From Opisthocomus hoazin (Eukaryota > Chordata > Aves > Opisthocomiformes > Opisthocomidae), in assembly GCF_030867145.1 (NCBI RefSeq), contig NC_134434.1:9920001-9984000 (forward strand): a DNA stretch of 64,000 nt, given 5' to 3'. Below are positions 1-14,100 of the stretch, in pieces. Numbering within the stretch: the stretch's first letter is position 1; each line of letters opens with the position of its first letter. A model generated the notes under the pieces. It was not told the DNA's origin, searched no databases, and saw only the letters and a program-made list of their open reading frames with translations. A program made the translations under genes and the position numbers.

Positions 1-1249
1 GATACACTCTGACCAGGCTCCTTTTCATTACCAAAGTGCCTTCATTTCTTCTCAAAAAACTTCTTGCCACTTACTAAGTTTGGCTGCAAACAAATGCCAA
101 TTATAATGTCCTTCTACGACAGGACTATGCAGTGTATGCCCATGTCAGCTGAGTGACAAGCAAAAAACAGTAAGCGTCTCAACACCGCAGTAGCCTACAG
201 CAACAACAAAGGAGGAGGCTGGTAACTTCTTTTAATTCAAGCTTTTTCAGAGAAAGAAGAGGTCTAAATTTAAAGAGGAGAGAGGGGAGAAAATGTAACC
301 ACATCTGTTAACCAAGATCCTTCAAGAAAATACTTGCTCACTCCTTTTTACTCCAAGAAGAGCTACAAAAGCATTCTTTGCTCATTTATAAATATAAGTT
401 TTTGTCTGGTAGATTCGCATTCGAACATAAATGGCTTCACAAATAAGAACAATTGGTTTGTACTGCAGACATTGGATACGCATAATTCATTTCCTACCAT
501 TTCAGTTCACCTACTAAACCAACATCAGGTTTAAAAACAGAGGACAGAATGATGCAATCGCTTTGTCTCCTTTCCATTTGACCTGCTTTCTCATTTATTT
601 CCCAACGTGAAGAGAAAATGCTACTATCACTTCTACCATATGTACTCAGAGTCCCACTGAAATAAATTTGTATTAAATACTGAATTTTTAATGAAGACAG
701 AAAAAGCTATCTCTGCTCAGTAATTAAAATTACAAAATCACTTCCAGTCACTAAGCAATGTTCAATTTCTTTACACAAGTGCGGTTCTTTTATTTAAAAA
801 ATTGTGCTGTTCCTAAACATCTATTACAGAAAAAAGACACGAGGTTTGCACAATCCACTGCCCCACTGAATGTAGGGTATTCCAGGGACAGAATCATGCA
901 AACCCTTTGCCACCAGTTCCACCAGCTGACACTCTCATTTGACATCTGTTCTGTTCTATGCTTGCTTATATTGCACTCATTCCCATAAAATACGATACCT
1001 ACCAATTATACCACTACAGCTTAAACATTCTGCAAAAAAAACCAAACCATAAACCTGGAAAAGATCTGCAAGTGTGAAAACACGAAGACAAACATGACTC
1101 CAGAAACACTGTAGCTTAATTCTGGAGCAAGAGCAAAAATAAGAAAGAAACAAAAGTATTCACCAGGCCCTACAACAGTCTGAATTTTCCACTGATTTGA
1201 CTGTTACTACTGTTCCTGAGTAGAGGGCATCAGGACACCTCCTGCTCAC
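1..1249 (-). other. ERN1: ERN1 intron 2 (partial)
   Basis: This AT-rich stretch lies downstream, in gene sense, of the GTGAGC donor of ERN1 exon 2. I looked on the minus strand for the next luminal-domain exon and did not see one, so exon 3 should lie beyond the left edge. Only short chance ORFs are present. Confidence 0.75.
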
Positions 1250-1361
1250 CTTCTTTTAAAGTCCATTTGATTGCTCCCGTCCTCTTGCTGACAGCATGCA
1301 AACTTCCATCAAGAGTTGAAACAAACAACAGCGTTTCTGGCACAGTTACTGAGCTGGTGTC
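1250..1361 (-). CDS. ERN1: ERN1 coding exon 2 (start of IRE1-alpha luminal sensor domain)
   Basis: Read on the minus strand, this 112 bp exon encodes 37 residues plus one base. It includes the run [20 protein letters not shown], followed by [10 protein letters not shown]. This is the start of the luminal domain of IRE1-alpha, recognised by near identity to the mammalian protein; the DGSLHAV...WTLKE segment is the first beta-propeller-like repeat. The acceptor is a TTTTGCAG at 1362-1369 and the donor is GTGAGC at 1244-1249. The phase (0 in, 1 out) joins exactly to exon 1. IRE1-alpha is an ER-resident type I membrane kinase/RNase that senses unfolded proteins and splices XBP1 mRNA. The transmembrane, kinase and RNase parts are outside the window. 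Confidence 0.95.
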
Positions 1362-4300
1362 CTGCAAAACAAAAACCCATATCCGAAATGTAATTATTTA
1401 CTACAGAGTTTTCTCGTAACTGTCCTACAGCACGCTGCCTAGAACATCACCCTTCTTTCTAATCGCACAGACTGGACAAGTTTCTTGTCCCTTTGAATTT
1501 TTTTTTTTCCTGTCACTGTTATGGAACTGCTTACTGTCCTAAGCTCCCCCAGAGACAAGCTGGGAGATGCTTTAAATGAATAACCTATCTACAACTCAAC
1601 CTCCATTTTCAATTTTATATCAAAGTCTTCTCATACTAGAGTTAGGAGAAACCAGAGATGGAGCTGATCTAGGAAAGAACTAAAACAAACACTATGTGAT
1701 AAGATAGCTAGGGTAAGGAACTTCAAAGCAGCTGGGAGAACATAATGTGAAAGCCATGCTGCTACCAAGTAAACAGAACATACTTTTGCCAATGTTTAGT
1801 TCCCTAGAGATGAAAGATACTGGTTGGGTAGAACACGGATAAATAAAACTGAAAGGTGATCAATATTCTACAGGGCTGACTGCAGCTGAGAGGTTGGAGC
1901 TGCAAGCATGCAGGCTGTCTCTGAGCAAGGGCAAAATATTTAGCATAGATGCAGCTTAAAGCCTAGAGGAGATCCATACCGTTAAGCCTCTTAATTGCGT
2001 TTTTGTATCTCCTGTCTCCCAATACTGTAATTCTGCACTATATAGTAAATAACACTGTTTAAGAAAGTCCGTAAGTATTAGCACATCCACAGACATCTCC
2101 TAGAAAGCAGTCAGATACAGGATTCAAACTCCAATTTGATATTCTATTCATCCTGCCACAGGGACAAGTCACTCAGTATTTATGTGTATAGGTACAGAGC
2201 TGTTTGGTACCTGCTGTTACACCTACAGCACAAGCAGCTTTTGAGCCTGACTATTACAGAGCATGTAATTTTATTAAAAGGGCATCATACAAACATCAAG
2301 GACTCAGAACTACGTGGCTGTTGTGGTAACAGTGAGGCTAAGTCCAAAGTGTTTCATCACACAAAGCAGAAAAAATATGTTAATTTAATGTCTACTCTTC
2401 CTGTCTAAAGATGATCCTGTACACTCTACAACTGACCCATTTCCATTTACGAAGTCTCAAATTATCGCTCAAGTAACTTGCCATTTGTAGACTGTATCTG
2501 CATTGCTCATCTGCGTGCCACCTGCCACATTTAGGAAGTTTCACAGTTAAATATAATTCTTCACCTACCACAGTTCATGAAATGAAAGTATATGCATTCT
2601 ACATAATTAGTAATGTCTTCAATGACTCAAATTCTAAAAAAAAATTATCAGTCATGTTAGAATTATTGCAAAGCAAAATACAAAATTGCCAAATTAAAAT
2701 GGATGGATATAGCAGTAACTTTCTTTAGAAAACTATACATTTTTAATGCAACTCAACGGAAGCGTTAAGACTTTCAGGTAAAGCATAAAACTAAAAGGAT
2801 AATGTAATAAAGTAACAACTAGCCAACTTTCAGGTCACACCTACAAATATTATACATGCTTCTTTCCAGTCATAATGAAAACACCTGGAGCAGACAGCTG
2901 TAAAACACACAGTGCAGCAGACATGAACGTACAAATCTACAATACACAAACCATAGATCAGAAATAACTGCTGGAAGTCCAGAAAAAAAAGGAGATGTAT
3001 CTTAATACATAATTTTCATTATCTGACCTAGTTAAATCATGCAGGCTGCACAGACTTCTGCACTTACATAAAATATTTACAGCTGCACCTGGAATCAAAC
3101 TTTGCACTGTTTGGGACATTGAATAACAGTTCCTCTCATGCTGGCCTATAAAATACGCAGCTCGAGAAGTTACTAATCAGAACTGAACTTAGAGTCTCTT
3201 TCTACCTTAATGACCTGATTTGTATGTAAGAGCAAAGAGAAGCTTTATGGTAGTTATGAGCGCTCATTCTTTCATGTTATTACTTTTGTTAAAGCAAACT
3301 ATTGTAGCCACTGTACCAAAGTAATTAATGAAAATTTCGCCCTTTAGGACTTTTTGTACATTAACTTCCAAAACAACTTAACATAGTGTAGTTGATTTAT
3401 GATCATCTAGTCCAGTCTTCCCATCTTTCTTAAATAAGCATTTACCAAGCCAGATCCACTGATTCTGCAGCCACAGGGGAAGACACAACTCACACTCCAT
3501 TCTCACAGCCACTTGGGGCTGAAAGCCACCTAATTGTGAGGCTCAATCTGCCTCCCTAGGAAGACTTACTTTTTAAATCTGTCATTGCCTAGCTGCCTGC
3601 CTAAAACTATCCTTGAACAAAACAAGAAGGGAAGCTTCAAGCTGCATTCTAGACATTTTTATAGCTGCTTTTACGCAAAAAAATATGGCTTCTTTGCAAA
3701 CAGAGAACTGCTTCCTGTACAACATTGTAATAATCGAAGAATTATAGTAACAAATCTTCCTAACCTGGGACACTATGAGGAAGTGAGGCACTATCCGAGC
3801 AGTGTCAGCGCTTCTCACTTCTGAAGTGTTCCCTTGCACCAGACCGTCAAATTCCCTTTACTCTTACTATTACTGTGAGGCAACTAACGACAGTGGTGCG
3901 AACATGGAGTTACAACACGAATATTTTGTGAATGGGCTGCGATGTGGTCTCAAAAATATATCAGTTCAAGGAATATCAGGAGGCTGAAAAAAGCTGCATT
4001 TGAACAGGTTTCTTTCCCTTTGCAGGCCAAACTGCTTTTGAGCTCCGGAAAGTTAGAAGACTTGAAGATTGAACTGTTTCCACCACGTATAAGCTATTTA
4101 AGCATGAAAAGACATCTCAATTCAACAGGGTACCAGCAGTAGGAACAACTATTAGGAAATCCTCCGTATCTTAGAACATTTTCTCCATAGAGTTACTTCT
4201 TCTTTGGGTGACTCCAGTAACACACACTGTCTACAATTTTATTTTCAGTCTTTCCGAATTCCTTTTACGGCATTACTGCTGCAGTGGAGCTCACTTCTGA

Positions 4301-7300
4301 CTTCTTTCTCTGGCTCTCAGAGTCTGTCATTCTTAAATTAAGGACATTAAATTTTCACCACAATCATCCTAGCTTTATGGTTTGCTTTAATATTCAACAA
4401 ACAATTGGGATTAACAGAACAGCGAATCATCTATGTTTTCCTTTCCCATGGAACCGAATTCACCTCTCTCCCACCCAGGTGATTGTGGGGGAACACCCCA
4501 ACATGGGACATCCCACAAAATGTCAGCTAACTTCTGATACTCATTTTGTATAGGGGTTAGACCTTGATATGCAACTGACAGCAGTCATCCTTAAAAACAT
4601 CTATGTATGTATAGCCACATACTAGCCCAGAGATGTTCATGCAGCCATTACTAATCATTCTGGTTTCAAGCTATTAAGAAAGGGCAAAAATTTCAATATT
4701 TACTGGAAATAGTGTTGTGATGAAAACAAGAAGCAATGGATGGTGGTCAGAATCTATTCCAAATTAACCTTTGTGCAGTAACATTTCTCACTCATATATT
4801 AATTTTCACTTGAAGATCTTAACACATTTTACCAAAAATAAAAACCCCAAACAATTCTGGTTAACACTGATTCATGATAGGTAAGGAATTTCGTCCTCCT
4901 ATACACAAAAATATTGAAAAGCCAGTATACTTTTAAGCTAATATATACTTAACACACACACACAAAAAAAATACATATGTTTCGAGGCTTTTGTTGTAGA
5001 TGAGATGTAAAGGTTCTGTAATTTCTTTAAATATTACCTAAGAAGCTTTGTAATAAATTAAATAACTTGAAAGCCTCAATTGCATGAAGCTATCTGGAGG
5101 GCTCTGGGCTTATAAAATAGAACAAAACAAAACAAACATGAACCAAAACCAGTGAATGAATATTCCAGCTCTGAATTTCAACTAATTGCATAAACAAACC
5201 GTGCCTGTTGGGTTAACTGCATTTTATCAACCATCATTCTCAACTGCCAGATGTTGCCCAACATCAGGCAGCAGCTAGCTGTTTAAAGTGCATGCTGCAT
5301 CTCTGCATGAGTTCAAAGAAGAAATCACAATGAACTGCAAAATTTAAACAACTTCTTATAAACTGTTTTTTACTCAGACTTTTGATAAGCACATTTCAGC
5401 TTTCTCATAACAAACAAATGTGTATTTTCATTGCAGTTGTACTCACAAAAAATTCCTATTCCAGAGAATTTAATTCTTCTTCCACCAGATTGATAGGTAA
5501 GGCAGAAAATATTTTTAGGCAATATTTCAATACAGTAATGTACATGGTATAAATCCTGTACATTATACACCACAGGGAACACAAGAAATACCTGTTTCTT
5601 CATGAAGACCTATCTACCCTAAACCTGTGCCATGAACGAAAACATTTAATTTAAAAGACTGGAATGACTCTGTTTGCTCTTCTATCAAAAAAGATACACC
5701 AAAAACTTCCATTATTCAAACTGATCCTTTTAGTTCACAAATACAGTGAAACTGTATCTAGAGTGGAATACAGTAAGTTGAGCAAAAACACACAACTGTT
5801 AAAGGCAGGAAATGAAAATTACTGAAGTTCCTTTAAATTGCAGGTGGGAATTTGACAACCAGAATGTAATGACTAGTGTTGAAGTTTAGTTGCAAATAAA
5901 ATACAACATACAGCAAATCCACCAAATCTTTCATGTATACAGACAGATTGTTTTTCTAGGCTTTCTACTTTCTGCACAAATTTTTCTTATCTTTCATCTT
6001 CTTATCTTACAGAATCAGTATATTCTCCACAAAGCATGTTCTCTTCCTGTCTTCGTATTGCGAAGTGACTAAAGTGTGTATCATGTTCACAAAAAATGTG
6101 CCTGTAAAAATAACCACCATGATTACAGTTGGGTATCAAATATCAGCAATGTATCGTATATGGAACACTCCTGTTGTAGGTCTGTAGATTTAACATTTTC
6201 ATATTTAACATGAGTATCTATTTGTCGTGACATCAAGGCTACAGAAATTATGGAATTAAATGTGAGCTCTGAAATGCTCATGGAACCATTAGCAGCCAAT
6301 ACTGTCTTCCAGATCACTGAGATTTTAGAAGGTTACTAGTACTTTGGATCTAACAGACAGTGCTAACATGCAAAAACCTCCTCTGCACATTCTGCAGTCA
6401 CAGGAGCAAGAAACCGTTTCCGTACATCTACCCTCCAGATCACTTACAAGCTGAACAATAAAGAAAGAAAACCAAAGCTGAAGAAGCTATTCACACAAGT
6501 TTCTGCTGAAAAGCAGATGAACACCTGAATGTTGCCCACGGGAAGAATGACCTACAAGTTTCTCAGATATGAGTAAGACCATGAAATTACACTAGCTTTT
6601 TTTAAGCTTTTCAGTGTAGTATGCTTTGTTTGGGGGAAAAAGTGCCACTCTCATTCACCATTTTTATGGTGCCTACCACCGCTTTGTGGCTAACAGGGAG
6701 ATGTGAACCCCTCCTCGGATGGCAAACGCCTATGACATCCGCATGCGTCAAGGGAAAGGCTATCAGGTGCATCGAGCCAAAGAAACCACCCTCTCTTCAG
6801 AGGGCTCGGGGCCCAGTTCTGCTCATCGCCCACAGTGTTCCACTGGGACTGAAATCAGCACGGAGGCACGCAGATTGCACCAACAAAAGGCTTCTGCCAC
6901 ATGCACGCACCTTTTCCCTTCAAAATACAGTCGGGCAGCATCGCTGCTCCTGCTAAGCTCATGTTCTCCACTGTAACTGGCTTCATCTTCATACTGCTTT
7001 TTTCTAATGCTTTCCTTCACCTCCCCCATAGGTCTGTGTGTAAGTTTTACTGCTTTTGAAGGGCTTTCTTCTATTTAGCCACCAAAGTCACATTGATGTG
7101 GTCATCGCAACCCTGTGTGCCAAAGATACCATCTTCTTTGGATGAAAGACTGAATATAGGGTAAATTTCATTAGTTCTTCCTTTGCTTCTAAAGTTGTAT
7201 TTACGCACAGCTAAAATACAGAAAGTGTCATTTATTAAAAATCTTCCATTCATTCATACTTTTCAAAGCATATGGTATCATGCAGCTGAGATTAACCAGC

Positions 7301-10300
7301 TGACTAATACACTGACACTGCTAAAGCTTATGACCTAAATTTAAAAAAAAAAAAAACCACAAACATCAGATGAGTCCATTGACTTTGCAATGCAATATTG
7401 CTAATTTATTTTGACCAACATCTACAGCAGTCACTTGGAGAAAAGGCTAAGGAGTTAGTACAATAGTATAGAAACAAGATGTTTTTTCTTTCAAATTGCA
7501 TAAAACAGCAGACGTATAACTGAACAGATTATTTAGGTAACTACCTGTATTTCACCCACTCAGAAACAAAAAGCACTGTCTCTTGATTTTATTGGTGAGT
7601 TTTATCAGCGGCTAGAGACTGCAGTATCAAGGTTGCAAATACTCAATGGACTTCATTTTGAACACAAAGCTTTGTAATTAATTGATTAATGGACTAATTA
7701 AAGCCTGGAATTACCACTGTTATGAAAAGCTATGAAAATTACAAAAACCTGTATGTACAAGCCAAACATGTTCTCATTTTTGTATGAAGTATGTAAGAGC
7801 ATTCTCCACCACAAGAAAACACAATAATCCCAGTCCTGAGACAGACCCTTTATAACTACTGGTATACACAGATACTGTCCTCCTGCAGGGGTGGGGTCTC
7901 AACTATTGTGATGCAATGCAAATTCTTGAAATAGATTTTTATTTCATACTGCAATTTTATTTCTGAGGAAATACAACAATGAATACAAGAAAAATACGGC
8001 AGGACATGAATCAGCTGAGCAATAAAAACTTCATTTGGTGAACAGAGAAAATGAGACAGAAGCAAAACCTGGTTTGGGGCTTCTTTTATTTTATCTAAAA
8101 TGGCAGTAATGTCTATTTTAACAACTACCCTCTTCGGAATTCAGTGAGAGCTTCTACTGCCTTAACTGTACTCATAAAAATCTTCCACCCTGACAGTGAT
8201 GTTAAGTGAATAATGTACAATATTTTTCAATCATTTGAGGACTGCCTTAGCATTACTTTTTAATAATTTAATTCAAAACATAATTTTTAATAACTTTCAG
8301 GCTCTCATTGAGTTAAACTGACAAATGCTCTATAACGCTGACTGCTAATAATCCCTAACAGCCTAAAACTTCAGACTAAACAGAAAAAAGCATTTTAAAG
8401 CTAGAATAGAAATATACTAATAGAAATAGCATTTTATAAACAGAAGTAGAAATGCACTTTATAGATACCAGTTAACCCTAGCATAAGAATCTTCCCCTCA
8501 GTCCAGATCTACCACATCTTTTGATAAAAAGTTTTAGAAATCAAAGTAACAAAATGACTGAAAACAATTCTGAAGGACCATGGAGTCAAACGAAGGTCAG
8601 CGAAAGCTGCAGAACAAGTTCTGGTGTGTTTGTCTACATCTATGGTACAGTTCAGTGTCGAAGACGATGCTATCTCCATTCCCCGCAACATTGCAATTTT
8701 TTTTAAGGGTCAGCAGAGCAAGACTTTATTTTGTTTTATTGTGCTAGAAGAAAACAGATCCCCACTGGAATAATTTTTTCCATTAATTTATCTGCTTAAA
8801 AACAGTACTTTTGAAATGCAGGTCACTGAGTATGCACAAATGCCACTGAAGTCAGTGGCAACAGCAGACAGAAAGAAAACGAGGCCACTCAGTTCCTTGA
8901 GGTTATCGTTCTGTAACCTATAAATATGTTTTGCTGTGGGGGTGATACCACAAGAGGTTCTTCAAGTATGACTGAAGAACAGGAAAACACTTCATAGTGA
9001 CAATGGATGTGTGATGGTGTGTTGCCGACTGAGAAGTGTTACTGATTTCATAGAAATAACTGAGTGCTCCCTAGTAAACAAATCACTGAGCCATGTGCTA
9101 CCGGTAATAATTTTCTCTGAGTCTTACATAGGAATACATATGCACCGAAATTAATTTGTAATGTCTGATGGATGATAAAGGACAGATGGTTTGCTAACTA
9201 GAACTTCTGTCCTTATAATTCCTTTGTTAATGCCTGGCTTACCAAACAAAAAAAGTTTACAAGATAAAATCACTCAAGGAAAAAAACTGTACACTCCTCA
9301 CACCACAATTAGCTTAATATGCACTAGGTTGTACGTGTACATTTTACTAAAAGAAATATTAAAAACCAACTTCAGCATTAACAGCACTAGACACCTTCTT
9401 CCCAATAACAAAAGGCCTATACCATAATTTATGCTACTGGAACCACAACTGGTAAACCGGTAAGGATGCAAAGTGAAATATTCTTAAACATTAGCGCACA
9501 CTGCAAGCAATTGGCATATTCATCACAGACAGCCTATGATTCATCACCCTGGTTTTGACAGCTATCCTCTAATTGCATTGCCAGGCTAGAGGCTAAAACT
9601 CACCATGCATAATAAAACCATGCCACGAAGAAACTCTTTGTAAAATTCAGTAAACTACTGGGGGGGGGGGGGAGGAGTTTTTCAGTATAACTAATAACGA
9701 AGTTAATACATGAAAGCGAGCTGGCAAAAAATAAATTTGACCCTCCTTAGACAGTGAAATCAGATCTACAGACCTTTTAATCTTAAACTAAATTCCAACA
9801 TGTCTTTGTCAGCTATTTCTTATCAACACTCTAACCCAGTTCCAGTGACTTTTCATCCATACATACCACTCCTACCACAATAGGACAACCTGAAAACTAT
9901 GGGAGGTCCACTCCCAGCTGTCCTCTGACTTGACTGAACTTTGAGTGGTGCTGTACACCATAAACTCCCAGCTAAGTTTTCAGACTTGGATCTCTCCGTA
10001 AAACCAAAACTTCTTACAATATTCACAACACCACCAGCAACCAAAATGAGCAGAAGGGCAGTTATAAACACATGAATTTACACTCCAGGACAGAGCCATC
10101 TATGATAATTTCAGGTGTGCAAGACAAGTTTCCATTCCCCTCCAAAAAAAACCTAAATCCTAATATACTGTTTTTAATATACTGAGCGACCAAGGAGATC
10201 TGCAACTCGAATAAAACACATTAATGTTAATTAACACAGTTCTTGAAGACATCCTCTTTAAAGCCTTCTGCTGTCTGACACAGGCTTTCATACCTAACAG

Positions 10301-12839
10301 TTACCTGGCCAAATGCCTCACGCTGAGATAAAGAACACATCTGAAGAAAAGACACCTGGCTTGGGCTGGGGCTCTCCCATGTCAGGAGCAGCCCGCATGT
10401 GCTGCCCGCGCACAGCGTGTAACAGCACTGAAACCAGTCCCACAGGCTGCGGGAGGGAACAGACCCACGTTCTAAGCACCAGTTTAACCCCAGAGAGGTG
10501 GTTATTTTCAAGTTACACTGACTCCACGTTGAAAGAGAAACAGGCACAGCTTGGTATGTCCATGGCTCAGAAAAACTAGAGAGCCGTAGATCAGTACTGT
10601 ACAATATTTACAGTGACTGCTTATTTACTGACAGCTCTACTGCATTTCTCACTGCTGTACCAGAGTTGTCACCCTTTTATAATGTGTTGCCATACATTGC
10701 TAGGCAAATTCCAAGAGCTCCATGCTGTCACCTAAATAATAAGAGATAATATTTCATCTTACAAAGAAAAGACAGGAAAGGAAGCCCTTGTATGAACATA
10801 TAATATAAACTGTAGGAAAACAATATTAAAGTTGGGTTACAAAATAACAAAGAGTACATTTATCAGACAAAGAAAATACAGAGCAGTAGATCATCACCAG
10901 TACTCTTAAAATAAATCTATAGAAAACACACTCTGCAAAATCTTCAGGCAATCTTATGTTTTTCACGTTACCTCAATACCAAGAACTGCATGCCAGTCTT
11001 TTTCATGGGAATTGATTGGTCAAGTGACATTAATAATTCCAAACAAGCCTTCCCAGTTAATTGGGTTAATCACAGGTGAGATGAGTAGGACTAAGTTCAC
11101 AGAAATTAAAACCAGTTCTGAAAAGGGACTGAAGTATGGAATAGATTTCAACTTGGAAGTCATGGTGAGGACTACAGCTGGCAGAGCAAAAAGACTACGC
11201 TAAGAGCCGAGAAAAGAAACACAGAAATGGAGAAGCCGAGATCAGATACTGAACTGAGGTAAGGTGGCAGGGCAGGGAGACCAAGAGGAGAGAGAAAAAA
11301 GGGGATGAATTCTACCAGTGCCCGAGTCTAGGTTTTTGTGACTATGCAAGTAAGATTACACAAAACTTAGTCATAATCTGTTGATTCGAAAAGTCTTTTT
11401 AGTACTTAGTTCTTAGTATTCTTACTGAGTACTATTTTTAAAACTTTATGAGTTACAAATCAGTGTTTTGCTTGCAAAAGCTGAACCCCAAAGCTGTCAG
11501 GACCCTTACAATCCAGACTAAGACAAAGACGTTAGCACTCTACAATAAAGATTTTAAAGTAATTTTTGTTGACAGCCTGCATTTGATTTTTTTCCAGTTT
11601 CTGAATGAAGCAACAACACTAGAAAAGTTACACAGCTTCAGTACTAAATGTGTTTACTTTTAAAGAAGGGGAGTGGGGCTATCACAACCCAGGCAAAAAA
11701 CAAAGCCTTCAGCTTTGCTTAACCTGAACTATAAGCCCATGTATTACACCAGCATTTACAGGTAACAATGAACAATTCATCAAAGAACATAACTTCAAAC
11801 TTTCCTCCGCTAAACTTCAGTGTAATGGAAACAGCAAACGCCAGCTGGCCTTTCCATTGTTTCCAAATCCAGAGAATTTACAAAGAGCACCTTTCAGAAC
11901 TGAATTTTTGCAGACTTAGTTTTCCATCTCAGTACACACACAACAGACAGCACCCATTTTATAGTACACCATTTAAAATTATTACCTCCACACAAATAAT
12001 CTGCTCAGCATCCCATCTGCTTTGCACCGGTTTCACCATTCCCTGTACTTTATCGCTCTACTTTATAGCCAACCTGGTTACTTCTTCAGAGGTTTTGTAG
12101 GGCAGTGACTTGTGTACTTTGTCTTTCACCTCTGAATTGAGAAGCATACTCCTTTTTGGATACCAACCAACTATACATACACCTAGTGCACACTGCTATC
12201 TTTGCTCTGGAAACAGAATGATCAAAATGCTGTAAGACGGTATAGAGGGCACATAACTAGTCATCTGTATTTGGATATCAATATATATACAACGGGGTTT
12301 TTTTTCCACAAGGCCCCCCAGTTTTGAGGTTATGAAGGGACAGACAGAGCACAGATCTAGCAGGTCTCACTAGTTCCTCTATCCACCTACATAGTTCCAG
12401 CTTCCAAAAGTTTCTTTGTCCTGCTTTCACCAATCACTTTATTGGAAACAAACCGCATTTTTTTATTTCAAGGACTATCACATACGCTACACGTTCAGGT
12501 ACGCTGTTCGCCCCAGCAGCGCAGGGCACAACAGCGGGTACCCAGCTGTCGAGCCGGGCCGGGCGGGCGCACCGCAGCCCCTGCCCCTGCGCGCACGGAC
12601 GGGCACACGGCATCGCCGACCGCGCAACGCGCACAGCGCCGGCTCCGCCAACACAGCGGGCTGCCGGCACCGACCGCCAGCCCCCGGCGAAGCCCCCGCA
12701 GGAGCCCATCGCGGCGTTCCTGCGGCCTCCCCTGCTCCCCTCCCCGGCCTGCGCGGGGCGAGGCCTCCCCGGGCCCTCCCGGCTGGACTCCCCCTCCAGG
12801 CCCAGCGGGCAGGCTGAGCCCGGGCCGCGTCTCGCTTAC
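1362..12839 (-). other. ERN1: ERN1 intron 1 (11.5 kb)
   Basis: This interval lies between the GTAAGC donor of exon 1 and the CAG acceptor of exon 2. It is mostly AT-rich non-coding sequence. Visible contents are a 13-base G run at 9660-9672, locally GC-richer patches near 6660-6960 and 10360-10500, and a possible degenerate CR1-like snippet near 3391-3412 (GATCATCTAGTCCAG). The largest ORFs (111 and 125 codons) match nothing I recognise and have no splice context, so I do not call genes in it. Confidence 0.85.
9660..9672. repeat. G13 homopolymer
   Basis: A run of 13 G on the plus strand inside ERN1 intron 1, followed by AGGAG. Length is likely variable and prone to sequencing error. Confidence 0.9.
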
Positions 12840-13140
12840 CCCGGGGCTCGGCGAGAGCAGCAGCAGCAGCGCGCCCAGGCCGAGGAGCAGGCGGCGGAGG
12901 ACCGGCGCCATGGCTGCCAGCCGCGAGGCACCCCCGCGCGGCCCCGCCTGCCGGCCGCAGCGTGCCCGGCGCTCCGCGGGGCGGAGCCGCCCGGCCTCGG
13001 CCGCTGGCGTCAGCGCGCAGGGCCCGCCCGCGCCCGGCCCGCGGCTGCCGGAGCGGGGCTGCGGTCGCCAGGGCCACCGCCTGCCCGGGCGCTCGGCCCC
13101 CGCGGGGCGGTGGCAGCTGCCTGTTTGGGTCCGGATTGGA
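12500..13140 (-). promoter_or_regulatory. ERN1: CpG-rich ERN1 promoter and 5' UTR region
   Basis: GC content and CpG density rise sharply here compared with both flanks. The island covers ERN1 exon 1, its donor and a few hundred bases upstream. On the minus strand a CCAAT box lies at 13139-13135 and a CRE/ATF-like TGACGCCA at 13012-13005, about 100 bases upstream of the ATG. No TATA box is evident, so dispersed initiation is likely. The many overlapping GC-rich ORFs on both strands are by-products of the island, not genes. The exact transcription start cannot be set from sequence. Confidence 0.75.
12840..12911 (-). CDS. ERN1: ERN1 coding exon 1 (signal peptide)
   Basis: On the minus strand, ATG at 12911-12909 opens 24 codons beginning MAPVLRRLLLGLG. 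It has an arginine pair, a leucine-rich hydrophobic core and then a Ser/Pro-rich end. This is a typical ER signal peptide, and it ends exactly at the donor GTAAGCGAG (12839-12831). It ends in phase 0, matching the phase-0 start of exon 2 at 1361, so the spliced product runs from the signal peptide into the IRE1 luminal domain. Signal peptides diverge fast, so the identity rests on the join to exon 2 and on the gene order with TEX2. Reading past the donor gives a longer ORF, but that is intron sequence. Confidence 0.88.
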
Positions 13141-14100
13141 GGTTTTTGTTTTTAAATTCCTTGCGGGTGAATGCGGGCGCAGCGAATGGGCTGCCCGCAG
13201 GGACCTCCCCGTTCATCTGTCGCTCTCCAAGCGATCAGGGCAAGTTTCTTCGGCATAGCTGCTGCCCTGGCAAAGGCACTGTCGGCCCTCCCGTGCCTCG
13301 CAATGCCTTCAATAAATGCAAAAACAAAGAACCAAAACCGGGTCCGAGCGCCTCTGACCAGATAAACACACAAAATACTGAATCAAATGGAAGCAGATTT
13401 AAAGAGAAGAGGGTAAATTCACCCTGATGGGCAAAGGCCTGGCTTTCAGACGTCTATTTATATGACAAAGGCACTTTGTCCTTGGTACGTATTGTTTACT
13501 TTTTAATACCGGCACCATTAATGGAGCTGCTGAGCACACCGAGTGCGCAATATGCAATATGCACATAACAGATCGGTTCTGGCAGCTCCCTCCTTTAATG
13601 AGCATGCCTTTGATTATATGGGCAGGAGACATAATTATGATCTAACCTGCAAGTCTGAATACATAAAAACATCTTGAAGCTACAAACCACACTGAGATTT
13701 CAGCTCTCCAGGACTGACAGGTGGGTTTCTTTAGGGTGGTCTTTTATTTTAAGCATTCACACCGTTTGAGAACAAGCAGACCATCTAACACCCTGCTTTA
13801 TGCATGTCATGGCAACAGCACACAGAAGGAACACATCTAGACCTCCACCACAGGGAACGAAACCCCTCCTGGCCATGCACGACGACAGTTAATGCGGGCA
13901 GTTGTGCCTGCGTAAAACACACACGCGATGTTGTGGAAGAACCAGGACCTCCCCTGAGCACACAGCAGGGTATTGCCTTGGCCCTGCTGCCTCCCGCAGC
14001 TGCCAGTTCAGGCATGGCTGGTCCCACTGGATGGCAGCACTTCCCTTCCCACCCACCTCCGTCTCCCCTGGGAAAGAACTGCTCCGGTTCTTAGAATCTG
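13141..14100. other. Intergenic, no gene seen
   Basis: This stretch lies between the ERN1 promoter and a CR1 fragment. It has moderate GC that falls with distance from the island. ORFs of up to about 100 codons overlap on both strands without splice signals or recognisable protein similarity. I see no gene here. Confidence 0.6.

Noticed and set aside
12416-13258. Many overlapping GC-rich ORFs on both strands, up to 237 codons
   Set aside because: They arise from the stop-poor CpG island around ERN1 exon 1. Only the 24-codon signal-peptide segment ending at a splice donor is supported.
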